Assembly (NCBI GenBank): GCA_020832305.1 | Contig: JAFIEV010000067.1 | Location: 1 to 64,000, forward strand | Source of the DNA: Cyclobacteriaceae bacterium | GTDB lineage: Bacteria; Bacteroidota; Bacteroidia; Cytophagales; Cyclobacteriaceae | DNA: 64,000 bases | Direction: 5' to 3' | Part shown: in pieces, positions 55,567 to 64,000 of the stretch | How the letters are laid out: each line of letters starts with the position of its first letter | Position numbering within the stretch: the first letter of the stretch is position 1 | Program-made: the position numbers and the translations under genes | The notes under the pieces: model-generated | Database searches by the model: none | Told to the model about the DNA's origin: nothing | The model's input: the letters and a program-made list of their open reading frames with translations, nothing else

Positions 55567-58353
55567 ATGACGACCAAATTCAAAACCATATTTTGTGTTT
55601 TATTATTACAGGCATTTTATACTTATAGTTACTCGGCTTCATCATCGAATGAAATTGAGTGGCTAAAAAATAATATTAAAGAATTGAGCATAGCATGTAA
55701 TGCAAGCTGGCCTCCACTTGAACATATAGATGAGGAAGGTGTATATCGTGGACTTGCAGCAGACTATGTTGCGTTGCTGGAATCACATTTGCAAATGACC
55801 TTCCCTAAAAAAGTTTTTCATAGGTGGGATACGCTGCTCAGTAGTATCGAAAAGGGTGAAGTATCGGTCGTAGCCGCCATTCAGAAAACGGCAGAAAGAG
55901 AAAGTTTCCTTTTATTTTCAGATCCTTATCTTACTGTTCCTGTGGCACTTATCACAAAAAAAGGGTATAATTTGGCAAGTGAAAATGAGCTTTCAAAAAT
56001 GAAAATTGCCGGTGTAAATGGTTACGCCGTTAATGATTACCTGGAAAAAAAATACCCAAACGTAGAACTCACCGTTTACAAAGATGACCTAACTGCATTG
56101 ATGCAGACGGTTCTTGGTAACTGCGATGGAACAGTCATTGATCTGCCGACTGCGAGTTTTCTTGTCAGAAAATATGGATTAAGTAATCTTGAATTAGGAT
56201 GTCAGCTTGAATTTTCATGGGTTTTAAGCTTTGGTGTATCCAGGGAATATCCTGAGCTGATCAACTTGATCAATTCCTTTTTAAATACAATACCCGAACC
56301 TCAAAAGAATGAAATCTACGCAAGTTATATAAATCTGGAGAATCTTGAAAAATTATCAAAGCTTGATAAAATTATAGATAATCTTTGGATATTGCTTTTA
56401 ATATTGTTGATAATCACCCTGATTGCCATTGGTTACATCACCATTCTCAAAAGGAAAAATTTAAATCAGGTTCAAAAGGCCTATGATCAACTTAACTTTC
56501 ACTACATAAATACGCCTTTGGCCATTGTTGAATGGGATAACAGATTTATCATTAGAAAATGGTCTATTCGTGCAGAGGGATTGTTTGAATGGACTGCCAG
56601 TGAAGTAGAAGGCAGGCATTTTGATGATTTTTCTTTTGTTCATGAAGCCGACCTTCAGAAAGTAAATAAAGCAGTACAAACTATGATGGGCGGTACCGTT
56701 GACCGGTTTACCATAATGAACCGTAACTATACTAAATCCGGAAAAACCATATTTTGCAAATGGCACAACTCTATTTTAAAGAATAAAAGCGGACAAGTTT
56801 TATCAATATTTTCTTTTGTCGAAAATATTTCAGACATAAAAAAAGCTGAGCAATTTCTCAGAGAAACGAGTGAGGTAGGTAATGTAGGGGGCTGGGAAAT
56901 CGATCTTATAACTAAAAAAAATCTCTGGTCAAGTATCACCAGAAAAATTTTTGATGTCGATGATCACTATGAGCCCGACTTAGACAATGCAATCAATTTT
57001 TACAAAGAAGGCACAAGCCGGAATAGAATCAGACAATTTGTTTCAGATGCAGTAGACAAAGGAATGCCATGGGACGCTGAACTGGAGATTATTTCTGCAA
57101 AAGGAATCGAAAAATGGGTAAGAACCCGTGGAAGAGTAGAATTGCAACATGATAAGACTGTGAGGTTATATGGAATGGTTCGCGACATTACCTACCTGAA
57201 ACAAAAGGAAAGTTATATAGCCTATAAATCAAAACTACTTGAAGCGCTTACTAAAATCCATATGATGCTTCTTGAAAACAGGGAAGGACTTGAAGTATTA
57301 TCACATTGCTTCAGGATTGTTGGTGAAACCATAGAAGCTGACCGCGTTTATTACTTCAAAAAACACAAGGATTCACTCACAGGCAAATCACTGATATCGC
57401 AGGTACTGGAATGGCATAACCCTGAAGCCGATGCACAGATTAACAATCCTCTATTACAAAATATGTCGTTTGACTATGAACCGGACCTGTACAATTCTTT
57501 ATTGGAAAGAAAGCATTTTTCTGCTATAATATCTCAACTCAACAGCTCACATCTGAGAAGTATTCTTGAAGAACAGCAAATCCAATCAATTTTGATTTTC
57601 CCCGTTTATATCGATGATCATTTTGAAGGTTTTATCGGAATCGATGATTGTCGATTTGAACGTCTGTGGACAGAAGATGAGGTATCCATTCTTAAGAACC
57701 TTTCGATGCTTATGGCCATTTATCTGCAAAGAAAACAGGCTGAAAAACAAATTATTGAAAGCAATAAACGATACGAATACGCAACAAGCGCTACATTGGA
57801 TGCCATCTGGGAAATGGATTTACAAAGCAGAGAAGTTATCTGGGCTAAGGGCTATGAAGATCATTTTGGATACCGCGACCAAAAATTACCGGCCGAGATA
57901 GTGTTTGTGAGCAGGATCCACCCAAATGACCGAAAGCAGGTAATAGATTCTTTTCAAACAATTATTAAAAATGGATATAACCTTTGGAGTGCTGAATACA
58001 GGTACCTGAAAGCCGATGGCAATTATGTACAAGTTTCGGATCGCTGTATTATTCTTAGAAATAATGAAGGCATAGCCTTAAAGGCAATAGGCGCCATGCG
58101 AGATATCAGTGAAAGAATCAAATATATTAATGCCATTAAAGATCAAAATAAAAATCTCAGGGAAATTGCATGGATGCAATCTCATTTACTCAGGGCTCCG
58201 GTAGCAAAATTGCTCGGCTTATTAGATCTTTTTAACAGAGATTTTGTAGATGATATTAAAAAACAAAAAATATTGACCTATATTCATGAGTCGGCTAAAG
58301 AAATTGATTTGGTAATTGGAAAAATTAATGATAAAACCTTTAAAGAGAGCTAA
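55567..58353 (+). CDS. Periplasmic-SBP, PAS and GAF sensor ending in DHp without ATPase
   Basis: 928 residues from ATG 55567, which starts a signal peptide. SBP_bac_3 ligand-binding domain at about 38-245 (LSIACNASWPPLEHID). Membrane helix at about 270-292 (ILLLILLIITLIAIGYITIL). PAS modules at about 305-425, 430-540 and 725-850, with a GAF-like region between. It ends in a DHp hairpin with H873 (IAWMQSHLLRAPVAKLLG) and stops without an ATPase domain. It is immediately followed by a receiver gene. An amino-acid or small-solute signal is expected. It cannot autophosphorylate by itself, so it needs a kinase partner or acts as a phosphotransfer/dimer protein. Confidence 0.88.
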   Translation: MTTKFKTIFCVLLLQAFYTYSYSASSSNEIEWLKNNIKELSIACNASWPPLEHIDEEGVYRGLAADYVALLESHLQMTFPKKVFHRWDTLLSSIEKGEVSVVAAIQKTAERESFLLFSDPYLTVPVALITKKGYNLASENELSKMKIAGVNGYAVNDYLEKKYPNVELTVYKDDLTALMQTVLGNCDGTVIDLPTASFLVRKYGLSNLELGCQLEFSWVLSFGVSREYPELINLINSFLNTIPEPQKNEIYASYINLENLEKLSKLDKIIDNLWILLLILLIITLIAIGYITILKRKNLNQVQKAYDQLNFHYINTPLAIVEWDNRFIIRKWSIRAEGLFEWTASEVEGRHFDDFSFVHEADLQKVNKAVQTMMGGTVDRFTIMNRNYTKSGKTIFCKWHNSILKNKSGQVLSIFSFVENISDIKKAEQFLRETSEVGNVGGWEIDLITKKNLWSSITRKIFDVDDHYEPDLDNAINFYKEGTSRNRIRQFVSDAVDKGMPWDAELEIISAKGIEKWVRTRGRVELQHDKTVRLYGMVRDITYLKQKESYIAYKSKLLEALTKIHMMLLENREGLEVLSHCFRIVGETIEADRVYYFKKHKDSLTGKSLISQVLEWHNPEADAQINNPLLQNMSFDYEPDLYNSLLERKHFSAIISQLNSSHLRSILEEQQIQSILIFPVYIDDHFEGFIGIDDCRFERLWTEDEVSILKNLSMLMAIYLQRKQAEKQIIESNKRYEYATSATLDAIWEMDLQSREVIWAKGYEDHFGYRDQKLPAEIVFVSRIHPNDRKQVIDSFQTIIKNGYNLWSAEYRYLKADGNYVQVSDRCIILRNNEGIALKAIGAMRDISERIKYINAIKDQNKNLREIAWMQSHLLRAPVAKLLGLLDLFNRDFVDDIKKQKILTYIHESAKEIDLVIGKINDKTFKES

Positions 58354-58731
58354 GTGAAGACATTGATCATAGATGATGACGAAATAGTTATTTTTATCCA
58401 TAAAACCCTGGTTGAGCAAAGCGGACTTGATAACGAACCTGTAGTTTGCCTGAATGGAAGGGAAGCCCATGACTATTTAATGACTGCAAATCCTGAAAAT
58501 AAATATTTATTACTCCTTGACATAAATATGCCGGTAATGGATGGTTGGGAGTTAATGCAAACGCTTCAAAACCATAGTATTTATGACAGAATTTATACAG
58601 TAATGGTAACTTCTTCCATCGATCAAATTGATCGTGTAAAATCCCGTGAATTTGTCAAAATCATAAAATATCTCGAAAAACCTCTAACACTGGAAGATGT
58701 GATGGGCATTAAAAAAGGTATAGAAAACTGA
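58354..58731 (+). CDS. Single-domain response regulator
   Basis: 125 residues from GTG 58354, directly after the sensor's stop. Receiver with D7-D8-D9, phosphoacceptor D56 (LLLLDINMPVMDGWELM), VTSSID switch and Lys in LEKPL. It is very similar in motif wording to the receiver at 28989. It presumably exchanges phosphate with H873 of the upstream sensor. Confidence 0.93.
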   Translation: MKTLIIDDDEIVIFIHKTLVEQSGLDNEPVVCLNGREAHDYLMTANPENKYLLLLDINMPVMDGWELMQTLQNHSIYDRIYTVMVTSSIDQIDRVKSREFVKIIKYLEKPLTLEDVMGIKKGIEN

Positions 58732-58811
58732 ATATTTCGTAAAAAGGTTTTCCATTATTTTTCAGCTCCCTTATAGTATGTATTGTGATAGGGACTGTTG
58801 TTTTTTCAGCG

Positions 58812-60164
58812 TCATACCTTTAATGCTAAAAAGGCATTCTCTAAGATATCTACGGCTTTGTCAATCTGGGCCTTATCAATGACAAGTGGTGGCGTAAGGG
58901 TAAGTATATTGCCCATCGATATTTTAAAATTGAGGCCCTCTCCCAGGCAAGAGTACATAACCTTTTCCGCAATGGCTTCTGCCCTGTCGCCATTCTCATG
59001 ACGCAGTTCCACACCGAGCAGTAAACCAAGGCCACGTACATCATACACGATCTTGTGCTTTTGCTTCAATTCCAACAGTTTCTGCATCATATACTCCCCT
59101 TTTACCCTTGCCTCTGAAATCAGAGACTGCTCTTCCAGTACCTCTAAAACGGCAAGGCCAGCAGCGCAGGCGACAGGGCTCTTTTCATGGGTATAGTGCC
59201 CAATGGATTTGTCTTTGATGAAATCATTAAGGGCTTCCCGCGCCAATAAAGCTGCCAATGGCATTATTCCGCCGCCAAGGCTTTTGCCTATCACAACCAT
59301 ATCAGGCACAACATCATACTGCTGAAAGGTAAAAAAACTGCCGGTTCGACCCATTCCGTGAGGTATTTCATCCAGGATCAGTAATGCGCCATGCTTATCA
59401 CAGGCATTGCGTATGGTTTTCCAGTATTCAGGCGGGGGTATATAAGGCGTAGATCGCACGGTTTCTGCGATGACTGCAGCAATATCCCCTTCTTTCTCCA
59501 GTATATACTCGATATACTTTGCACATTGAAGGTTGCAGGTTGTCTCACAGTGAAAGGGGCATTGACCCGGATCTGCCGGTGGAACATGATGGGTTCCCGC
59601 CAAAAGGGGACCTGCGTTTTTTCGGAAAACTGCTTCGCCGCCAATAGAAATCATATCGAGCGATGCTCCATGAAAAGCATCAAACATTGAGATCGTTTTG
59701 TATCTGCCGGTGGCTGCCCTTGCCAGCTTCAGCGCCATTCCCATAGCAAGACTTCCTCCCGGAGCAAACAAAACCCTTGAAAGCGATCCCATGGATCGGG
59801 CAACCAGTTTTTCAGCAAGCTCAATGGCCGTTGCATTGGTATATCTTCTGGGGCAAAAAGGCAGTGTATCCATTTGCGCCATTATGCGCTGCTTAACCTT
59901 AGGGTTACCGTAGCCAACGTGATGAACATTATTGCCGTGAAAGTCGAGATATGCCTTTCCTTCTGTATCAAATATATAACAGCCCTCTGCCTTTTCAATG
60001 GTATGCAGACAAGGCGAGGAAAGCGTCTGATGTAAAAAAACTTCAGCATCCCGGTGAAGGTACTCCCTTGTTTTTTGATCACTGATCTGATCATTCCACA
60101 ATCTTCGTTGTGAACCCAGGTTTATGTCCCCTTCATTATTCAGATGCTGTAAAGGCTTTTCCAT
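58812..60164 (-). CDS. pbfA: PbfA-like (R)-1-hydroxy-2-aminoethylphosphonate ammonia-lyase
   Basis: 450 residues, class III aminotransferase fold. PLP lysine K294 (VVIGKSLGGGIMP); also HGNNVHHVGYG, LPFCPRRYTNATAIELA and the Cys-bearing CPFHCETTCNLQC segment seen in PbfA-type proteins. In phosphonate clusters such enzymes turn hydroxylated aminoethylphosphonate into phosphonoacetaldehyde and ammonia. It overlaps the PhnX-like gene in TAATG, supporting this. A different class III transaminase is the alternative. Confidence 0.78.
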   Translation of the reverse strand: MEKPLQHLNNEGDINLGSQRRLWNDQISDQKTREYLHRDAEVFLHQTLSSPCLHTIEKAEGCYIFDTEGKAYLDFHGNNVHHVGYGNPKVKQRIMAQMDTLPFCPRRYTNATAIELAEKLVARSMGSLSRVLFAPGGSLAMGMALKLARAATGRYKTISMFDAFHGASLDMISIGGEAVFRKNAGPLLAGTHHVPPADPGQCPFHCETTCNLQCAKYIEYILEKEGDIAAVIAETVRSTPYIPPPEYWKTIRNACDKHGALLILDEIPHGMGRTGSFFTFQQYDVVPDMVVIGKSLGGGIMPLAALLAREALNDFIKDKSIGHYTHEKSPVACAAGLAVLEVLEEQSLISEARVKGEYMMQKLLELKQKHKIVYDVRGLGLLLGVELRHENGDRAEAIAEKVMYSCLGEGLNFKISMGNILTLTPPLVIDKAQIDKAVDILENAFLALKV

Positions 60165-60853
60165 TATTGTAACACTATGTCTGGTAAGGCATCGAGCTGT
60201 TCTATAAGATGTGTATGCTTTTCCTTAGTCAATTCTTCTCTGGTGTATGCACCAGTTGTGACTCCAATAACATATTGTACGCCTGCGGCATTACCCTGCT
60301 GAAGGTCAGAGGCTGTATCGCCGACTTTAGCCACTTTTTTGGCATCCTTCACCCCTGTTAACTCCATGGCCCTGTATATCATATCAGGATAGGGACGCCC
60401 TCTGGGCACCTGGTCACTGGTAACCAAAACATCGATCAATCCATTTTTTTGCCAGCCAAGGCGATCAACAATGACTCCGGCAATTGGCAAGGAAAAACCG
60501 GTATCGACCGCTACCTTTATTCCGGCCTGTTTTAATGTTTTAAACGTTTCACTAGTATGGGGTTTTTCGGTTACGCCCTCATCATTTTTGTAATGCGAAA
60601 CCATAAGATCGACAAACCTTTTATGTATTTTGTCGATGACTTCAGCACTGCATAATTCCGGGGCGTGCTTTTTTAACAAGACTTCAATGGCGGTAGGTTT
60701 TGGAAAACCCATTACCTCATTTACCTCCTGATAGGATACTTCGAGTTTGTATTCACCCATAGCTTCCTGAAATGCCTGGTGAACTGAACCGGCATCGTTT
60801 ACGGTGGTACCGGCCATGTCGAATACCACGAGCTCTATTTTATTTGTGTCCAT
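60164..60853 (-). CDS. phnX: Phosphonoacetaldehyde hydrolase-like HAD protein
   Basis: 229 residues from ATG 60853; the longer frame runs back into phnW and is rejected. HAD nucleophile D12 (VVFDMAGTT). In the cap it has M48-G-F-P-K52, which matches in spacing the Met/Gly/Lys of PhnX, where the Lys forms a Schiff base. GDTASDLQQGNAAG is the metal-binding motif. It also resembles the phosphonatase-like subgroup. Between phnW and pbfA it should split phosphonoacetaldehyde to acetaldehyde and phosphate. Confidence 0.82.
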   Translation of the reverse strand: MDTNKIELVVFDMAGTTVNDAGSVHQAFQEAMGEYKLEVSYQEVNEVMGFPKPTAIEVLLKKHAPELCSAEVIDKIHKRFVDLMVSHYKNDEGVTEKPHTSETFKTLKQAGIKVAVDTGFSLPIAGVIVDRLGWQKNGLIDVLVTSDQVPRGRPYPDMIYRAMELTGVKDAKKVAKVGDTASDLQQGNAAGVQYVIGVTTGAYTREELTKEKHTHLIEQLDALPDIVLQ

Positions 60854-60863
60854 ACTATATATT

Positions 60864-61961
60864 TTACCAAAACCTGATATTTTTAAATGTCTGCGCCAAT
60901 CGCGAAAAGTCATCTGGAAATACATCGCCAATGTGACCAATCCTGAAAGTAGCTGCTTCAGAAACTTTACCCGGATAAATGACAAAACCAGCTGCCTTGA
61001 GGGCAAGGTATAAGCGGTTGAAATCAAAATCCCGGCTTTCTGGTTCCAAAAAAGCTGTAATAATAGGTGAGCGGTCTTCCTCCCTGAGAAAGGGACGGAT
61101 TCCCGACTCTGCCAAACCATTCACTATTGCCAAATGATTGGCTTTAAAACGCTCATGGCGTCTTGCTATGCCTCCCTCTGCCTCCAATTCATTAAGCGCC
61201 TGTAAAAAAGCCCTGACTGTATGGGTCGGTGAAGTAAAACGCCATTTCCCGCCTGTGGTGTCCATCGTTTCCCATTGATCATATAAATCGAGACAGTGGC
61301 TGCGTGAAACGCCCTTACATGCCTTCAGGCTGCTTTTTCGGGCAATAACAAGGCCAAAACCCGGCACACCCTGGATGCATTTGTTTGCGCTGCTGATCAG
61401 GAAGTCTATTTTGGGTTTCCTCACATCAATAGGTATACCCCCAAAACTGCTCATTGCATCAAGAATAAAGATTTTTCCATGATTTTCAGCCAGTCTTGCA
61501 ATGGAAACATAGTCGTTTAACATGCCTGTTGTCGTTTCACAATGTACCATACCTATGTGGGTAATATCGGGATGCGCTTCGAGTAAACGCCCAACCTCTG
61601 ATGCATCGGGCTGCTGGTTTTCTGCGCTTTGCAATAACACCAGGTTTCTTTCCATACACTGCACCATTTTTGCCATGCGCATGCCGTAAGCTCCATTGGC
61701 CAGCACCAGGATTTTGCTGTCGTTTTTCAAATTACTCCACAACACTGATTCTACAACAAAAGACCCACTGCCCTGCATCAAAACAACACTGTAATCTTCA
61801 CCTCCTTCTGAAAGCTGAAGAAGCCTGTTGCGAATATCCTGCACAATAAGGTGATAATCCTGATCCCAGGTACACCAATCACGGCCCATCACCTCCCTTA
61901 CACCTTCTGAGGTACTGAGAGGGCCTGGCGTTAACAATAAATATGGATTTTTTTGCCTCAT
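60864..61961 (-). CDS. phnW: 2-aminoethylphosphonate-pyruvate transaminase
   Basis: 365 residues, class V aminotransferase fold. The start is LLTPGPLSTSEGVREVMGRD. PLP lysine K194 (SSANKCIQGVPGFG) is at the same number as in characterised PhnW. Also HCETTTGMLND and GHIGDVFPDDF. It moves the amino group of aminoethylphosphonate to pyruvate, giving phosphonoacetaldehyde and alanine. First gene of the cluster; 10 bases before phnX. Confidence 0.93.
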   Translation of the reverse strand: MRQKNPYLLLTPGPLSTSEGVREVMGRDWCTWDQDYHLIVQDIRNRLLQLSEGGEDYSVVLMQGSGSFVVESVLWSNLKNDSKILVLANGAYGMRMAKMVQCMERNLVLLQSAENQQPDASEVGRLLEAHPDITHIGMVHCETTTGMLNDYVSIARLAENHGKIFILDAMSSFGGIPIDVRKPKIDFLISSANKCIQGVPGFGLVIARKSSLKACKGVSRSHCLDLYDQWETMDTTGGKWRFTSPTHTVRAFLQALNELEAEGGIARRHERFKANHLAIVNGLAESGIRPFLREEDRSPIITAFLEPESRDFDFNRLYLALKAAGFVIYPGKVSEAATFRIGHIGDVFPDDFSRLAQTFKNIRFW

Positions 61962-62053
61962 ACGACAAAAGTAAAAAGTTTAATATTTATAAAAAATGTT
62001 TACCTCAATGAAATTTTTGGAATTGTATTTTCAATCCAAAATCTTGCTATTAC

Positions 62054-62983
62054 TTATGAATTCAGGTATTCCACATACTGCCTTGTGCTGCTGCCGTCTT
62101 CGTACAAATCAACGATTGCATAGCCTGCGTAGGTCTGGTGATAGGGTTCATCGTCCCACCAGCTGCCACTGGTTGCCCCATTGCAATAATAGGTGACATT
62201 ATTATAAACCACCTTGTCAAGCAAGTGTAAATGTCCGCTTAGACATAGCTTAACCTGCGGGTGTTTGTAAAAAAGTTCAATGATTTTCCCTGCATCGATG
62301 TGCATCCAGGCGCCAGGCACTACCCAGTCTCCTGTTTGGGCATTGTCACCATCGAGAAAAGCGCTTGCAGCCAAAATTGGAATATGAGACAGCACCAATA
62401 CCCTGGCATCATCTGGCAATTTTTTCAGGTCAGATTCAAGCCATGCAAACTGTTCTTCATCTAATTTGGCAGTATACCATTTTCCATCAGGCCGAAGATG
62501 CGTACTGTCGAGGACAATAAAATGCCAGCCATGGCTTTCGTAACGGTAGTAACGTTCCTTCAGGTTCAATTCTTTTCTGGCCCATGCTTTGCCATATAAG
62601 GGATCAGAGGGATCACCCCCGCCCCATACATCGTGGTTGCCTATGCAATTGATTACAGGAATGGAGCATTCTTTTTGAAGTACACTATGCCAGGCCGCCC
62701 ATTGCACTTCAACTTCCTCACGGCTTTTGTCCAGTGCATCTCCAATACAATCACCTCCCACCAGTATATAGGAAGGCTTCTCCTCCAGCATATGAATCTG
62801 ACGCAGACATTTGGCAAATTTGTCCATTTTATCCTGCTCAGGCCCGATATGTATATCGGTAATATGCGCAATTCTGAGGTTTTTGGCTGGTTTATCAGGC
62901 AATTTGACAGAGCTTGTATTCCCGTTGCATGCCGAAAAAAAGCCCAGGAGCCCCAGGCTTTGCAGAACAGATCTTCTTTTCAT
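62054..62983 (-). CDS. Exported calcineurin-like metallophosphoesterase
   Basis: 309 residues. The N-terminus KRRSVLQSLGLLGFFSAC suggests a Tat-like or lipoprotein signal with Cys19. Metal motifs: D-x-H in HITDIHIG, GGDCIGD, GNHDVWGG, SHIPI and SGHLHLLD. It belongs to the CpdA-like phosphodiesterase group. It sits 92 bases upstream of phnW on the same strand and could free phosphonate or phosphate from esters; that link is inference. Confidence 0.88.
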   Translation of the reverse strand: MKRRSVLQSLGLLGFFSACNGNTSSVKLPDKPAKNLRIAHITDIHIGPEQDKMDKFAKCLRQIHMLEEKPSYILVGGDCIGDALDKSREEVEVQWAAWHSVLQKECSIPVINCIGNHDVWGGGDPSDPLYGKAWARKELNLKERYYRYESHGWHFIVLDSTHLRPDGKWYTAKLDEEQFAWLESDLKKLPDDARVLVLSHIPILAASAFLDGDNAQTGDWVVPGAWMHIDAGKIIELFYKHPQVKLCLSGHLHLLDKVVYNNVTYYCNGATSGSWWDDEPYHQTYAGYAIVDLYEDGSSTRQYVEYLNS

Positions 62984-63500
62984 AATATATGATTTATTGA
63001 TTTGAGGTACTTCAGCGATTATTATTTCTTATCAAAAATCAATACCAGATTGATTCATATTTACTCAAAATCAGTTATATATACTTCTGTTGAAACAAAA
63101 AAATCTACACCAAATCCACAAATAATTAATGAAAATGTCATTTTTTGTATATTGTCACCATCAAAATTTTTCAAGCTCATTTTCTGACATGATTTAATAA
63201 TTTCAGAAAATCTGCTGAATACAAAAACAGATCAAAAAGTTTACATGAACGAAACATTCAAATCATGAAACCACACCCCAAGATATCAAATTATAATACA
63301 AATTAAACAAAATTTTCAAACAATTTGCAAAAAGCTACTTGTTTACATATATTAAACATTTTACGACAAAATTTTATTTATTCCCAGTTGTGGCAAAGAT
63401 TTAAACATGTGAAATTATAGAATTATCCTAATTTCTGAGGGTAAGAAAAATTAAACAGTTTTTTTTGCAGAAATACATAAGTAAACCCGAATATATTTCT
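62984..63500. other. Divergent intergenic region
   Basis: About 515 very A+T-rich bases between the minus-strand phosphoesterase/phn genes and the plus-strand regulator. It should carry divergent promoters and perhaps the regulator's operator. No clear palindrome or RNA gene stands out. Confidence 0.4.
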
Positions 63501-64000
63501 ATGGAAGAATACCTGCTAATAAAAATCGGCGAGAGGATCAAATCGCTAAGGACTGAAAATAAACTCAAATTACATGAACTCGCTAATATTTCAGGCATTA
63601 GTAAAGGTATGCTTTCAAAAATTGAAAATGCCCGCAGTATTCCCAGTCTTCCTGTATTGATGGGCATATTGCAATCTCTGAACGTTGAACCCGGAGATTT
63701 TTTTAACGGACTAAAATTCAACACGCAAGGCAGTATCGTTCACAAAAAGAAGGAGGATTACCATCCTTTGCAAAAGGAAGATGCCATAGGCTTTTTATAC
63801 CATGAGATACTTTCAAAAAACTTAAAAAGTTATAATCTCAATGCCGTTTTGCTTACGCTGGAACCTGGTAACAAAAGAGAAATGGTGGTAACCGATGGGC
63901 TGGAGTTTAAATATATGCTCGAAGGCCAGGTTACTTACCATATAGGTGATGAGGTTATTGAATTTAAGGCCGGTGAAAGCTTATTTTTCGATGGAAGAAT
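63501..64000 (+). CDS. XRE-cupin transcriptional regulator, cut by right edge
   Basis: At least 166 residues from ATG 63501. XRE HTH at about 8-62 (LHELANISGISKGMLSKIEN, then SIPSLPVLMGILQSLNVEPG). A linker leads into a cupin domain (LEFKYMLEGQVTYHIGDEVI, EFKAGESLFFDG) that is cut at the edge. Such regulators (PuuR-like) sense a small ligand with the cupin. Divergent placement suggests it controls the phosphoesterase and phosphonate genes, but that is inference. Confidence 0.88.
   Translation, partial: MEEYLLIKIGERIKSLRTENKLKLHELANISGISKGMLSKIENARSIPSLPVLMGILQSLNVEPGDFFNGLKFNTQGSIVHKKKEDYHPLQKEDAIGFLYHEILSKNLKSYNLNAVLLTLEPGNKREMVVTDGLEFKYMLEGQVTYHIGDEVIEFKAGESLFFDGR

Noticed and set aside
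60854-61120. Long N-terminal extension of the PhnX-like protein
   Set aside because: It would overlap the end of phnW in another frame and has no HAD character; ATG 60853 fits the family start.
1-64000. tRNA, rRNA, CRISPR arrays, riboswitches, prophage
   Set aside because: Read through for cloverleaf-like segments, spaced repeats and structural phage genes; none could be supported. In particular no cobalamin riboswitch-like element was recognised ahead of the B12-sensor operon, although a covariance-model search would be needed to exclude it.

Overview
The window looks like chromosomal DNA of a member of the Bacteroidota (Cytophagia/Saprospiria-like; the genus cannot be told from the sequence). 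Reasons: a GH5 enzyme ends in a type IX secretion sorting domain, there are many lipoproteins and outer-membrane barrel proteins, TAnnTTTG-type -7 boxes occur, PAS-rich sensor kinases are long, and intergenic DNA is very A+T rich. No rRNA, tRNA, CRISPR array or intact mobile element was seen.

Left part (1-10.5 kb) is an accessory, partly decayed zone. It holds a transposase HTH fragment fused onto a frameshifted MerR remnant, a frameshifted membrane protein, orphan small ORFs, an orphan histidine-kinase ATPase fragment and a CPBP protease gene with a frameshift and an amber stop in its catalytic motif. Intact genes among them are a class D beta-lactamase lipoprotein overlapping a CBM20-esterase, a Crp/Fnr regulator, a cupin protein, a SpoIIAA-like protein and a PfkB sugar kinase.

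10.5-17.7 kb is one compact operon for an Mrp/Mbh-type cation/proton antiporter in an unusual order: F, G, a fused DUF4040/MbhE/MnhB subunit, C, D, a second D-like subunit, a third NuoL/MrpA-like subunit, then E. The third subunit lacks the usual TM5 glutamate.

18.3-29.4 kb is a tightly packed eight-gene signalling operon: a six-PAS kinase, an IsdG/HmoA-like monooxygenase, a B12-binding protein with the W-x9-EH signature of CarH photoreceptors, a second kinase, a CheB-CheR-PAS-kinase fusion, an Rcp1-like receiver, a receiver-DHp protein without ATPase domain, and a lone receiver. I regard this as the best candidate for an undescribed system: a cobalamin (light or B12 status) signalling module. 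A second DHp-without-ATPase sensor plus receiver pair lies at 55.6-58.7 kb.

29.5-50.4 kb is mostly housekeeping and envelope genes: DUF2200, apt, a nucleoside symporter, tpx, an M50 site-2 protease with a HAD phosphatase, a GMC oxidoreductase with a Tat-type subunit 3, a large alpha-2-macroglobulin lipoprotein with intact thioester, an acetyltransferase, a quinone-oxidoreductase-like MDR protein, and an HhH/beta-barrel protein coupled to a PorV-like barrel.

50.7-64 kb holds a GH3 N-acetylglucosaminidase/serine beta-lactamase-like fusion, a secreted GH5 glycanase, the periplasmic-sensor DHp/receiver pair and a phosphonate catabolic cluster (PhnW, PhnX-like HAD, PbfA-like lyase). A metallophosphoesterase and, at the right edge, the start of an XRE-cupin regulator follow. 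The cluster is expected to convert 2-aminoethylphosphonate and its hydroxylated form to phosphonoacetaldehyde and then acetaldehyde plus phosphate.
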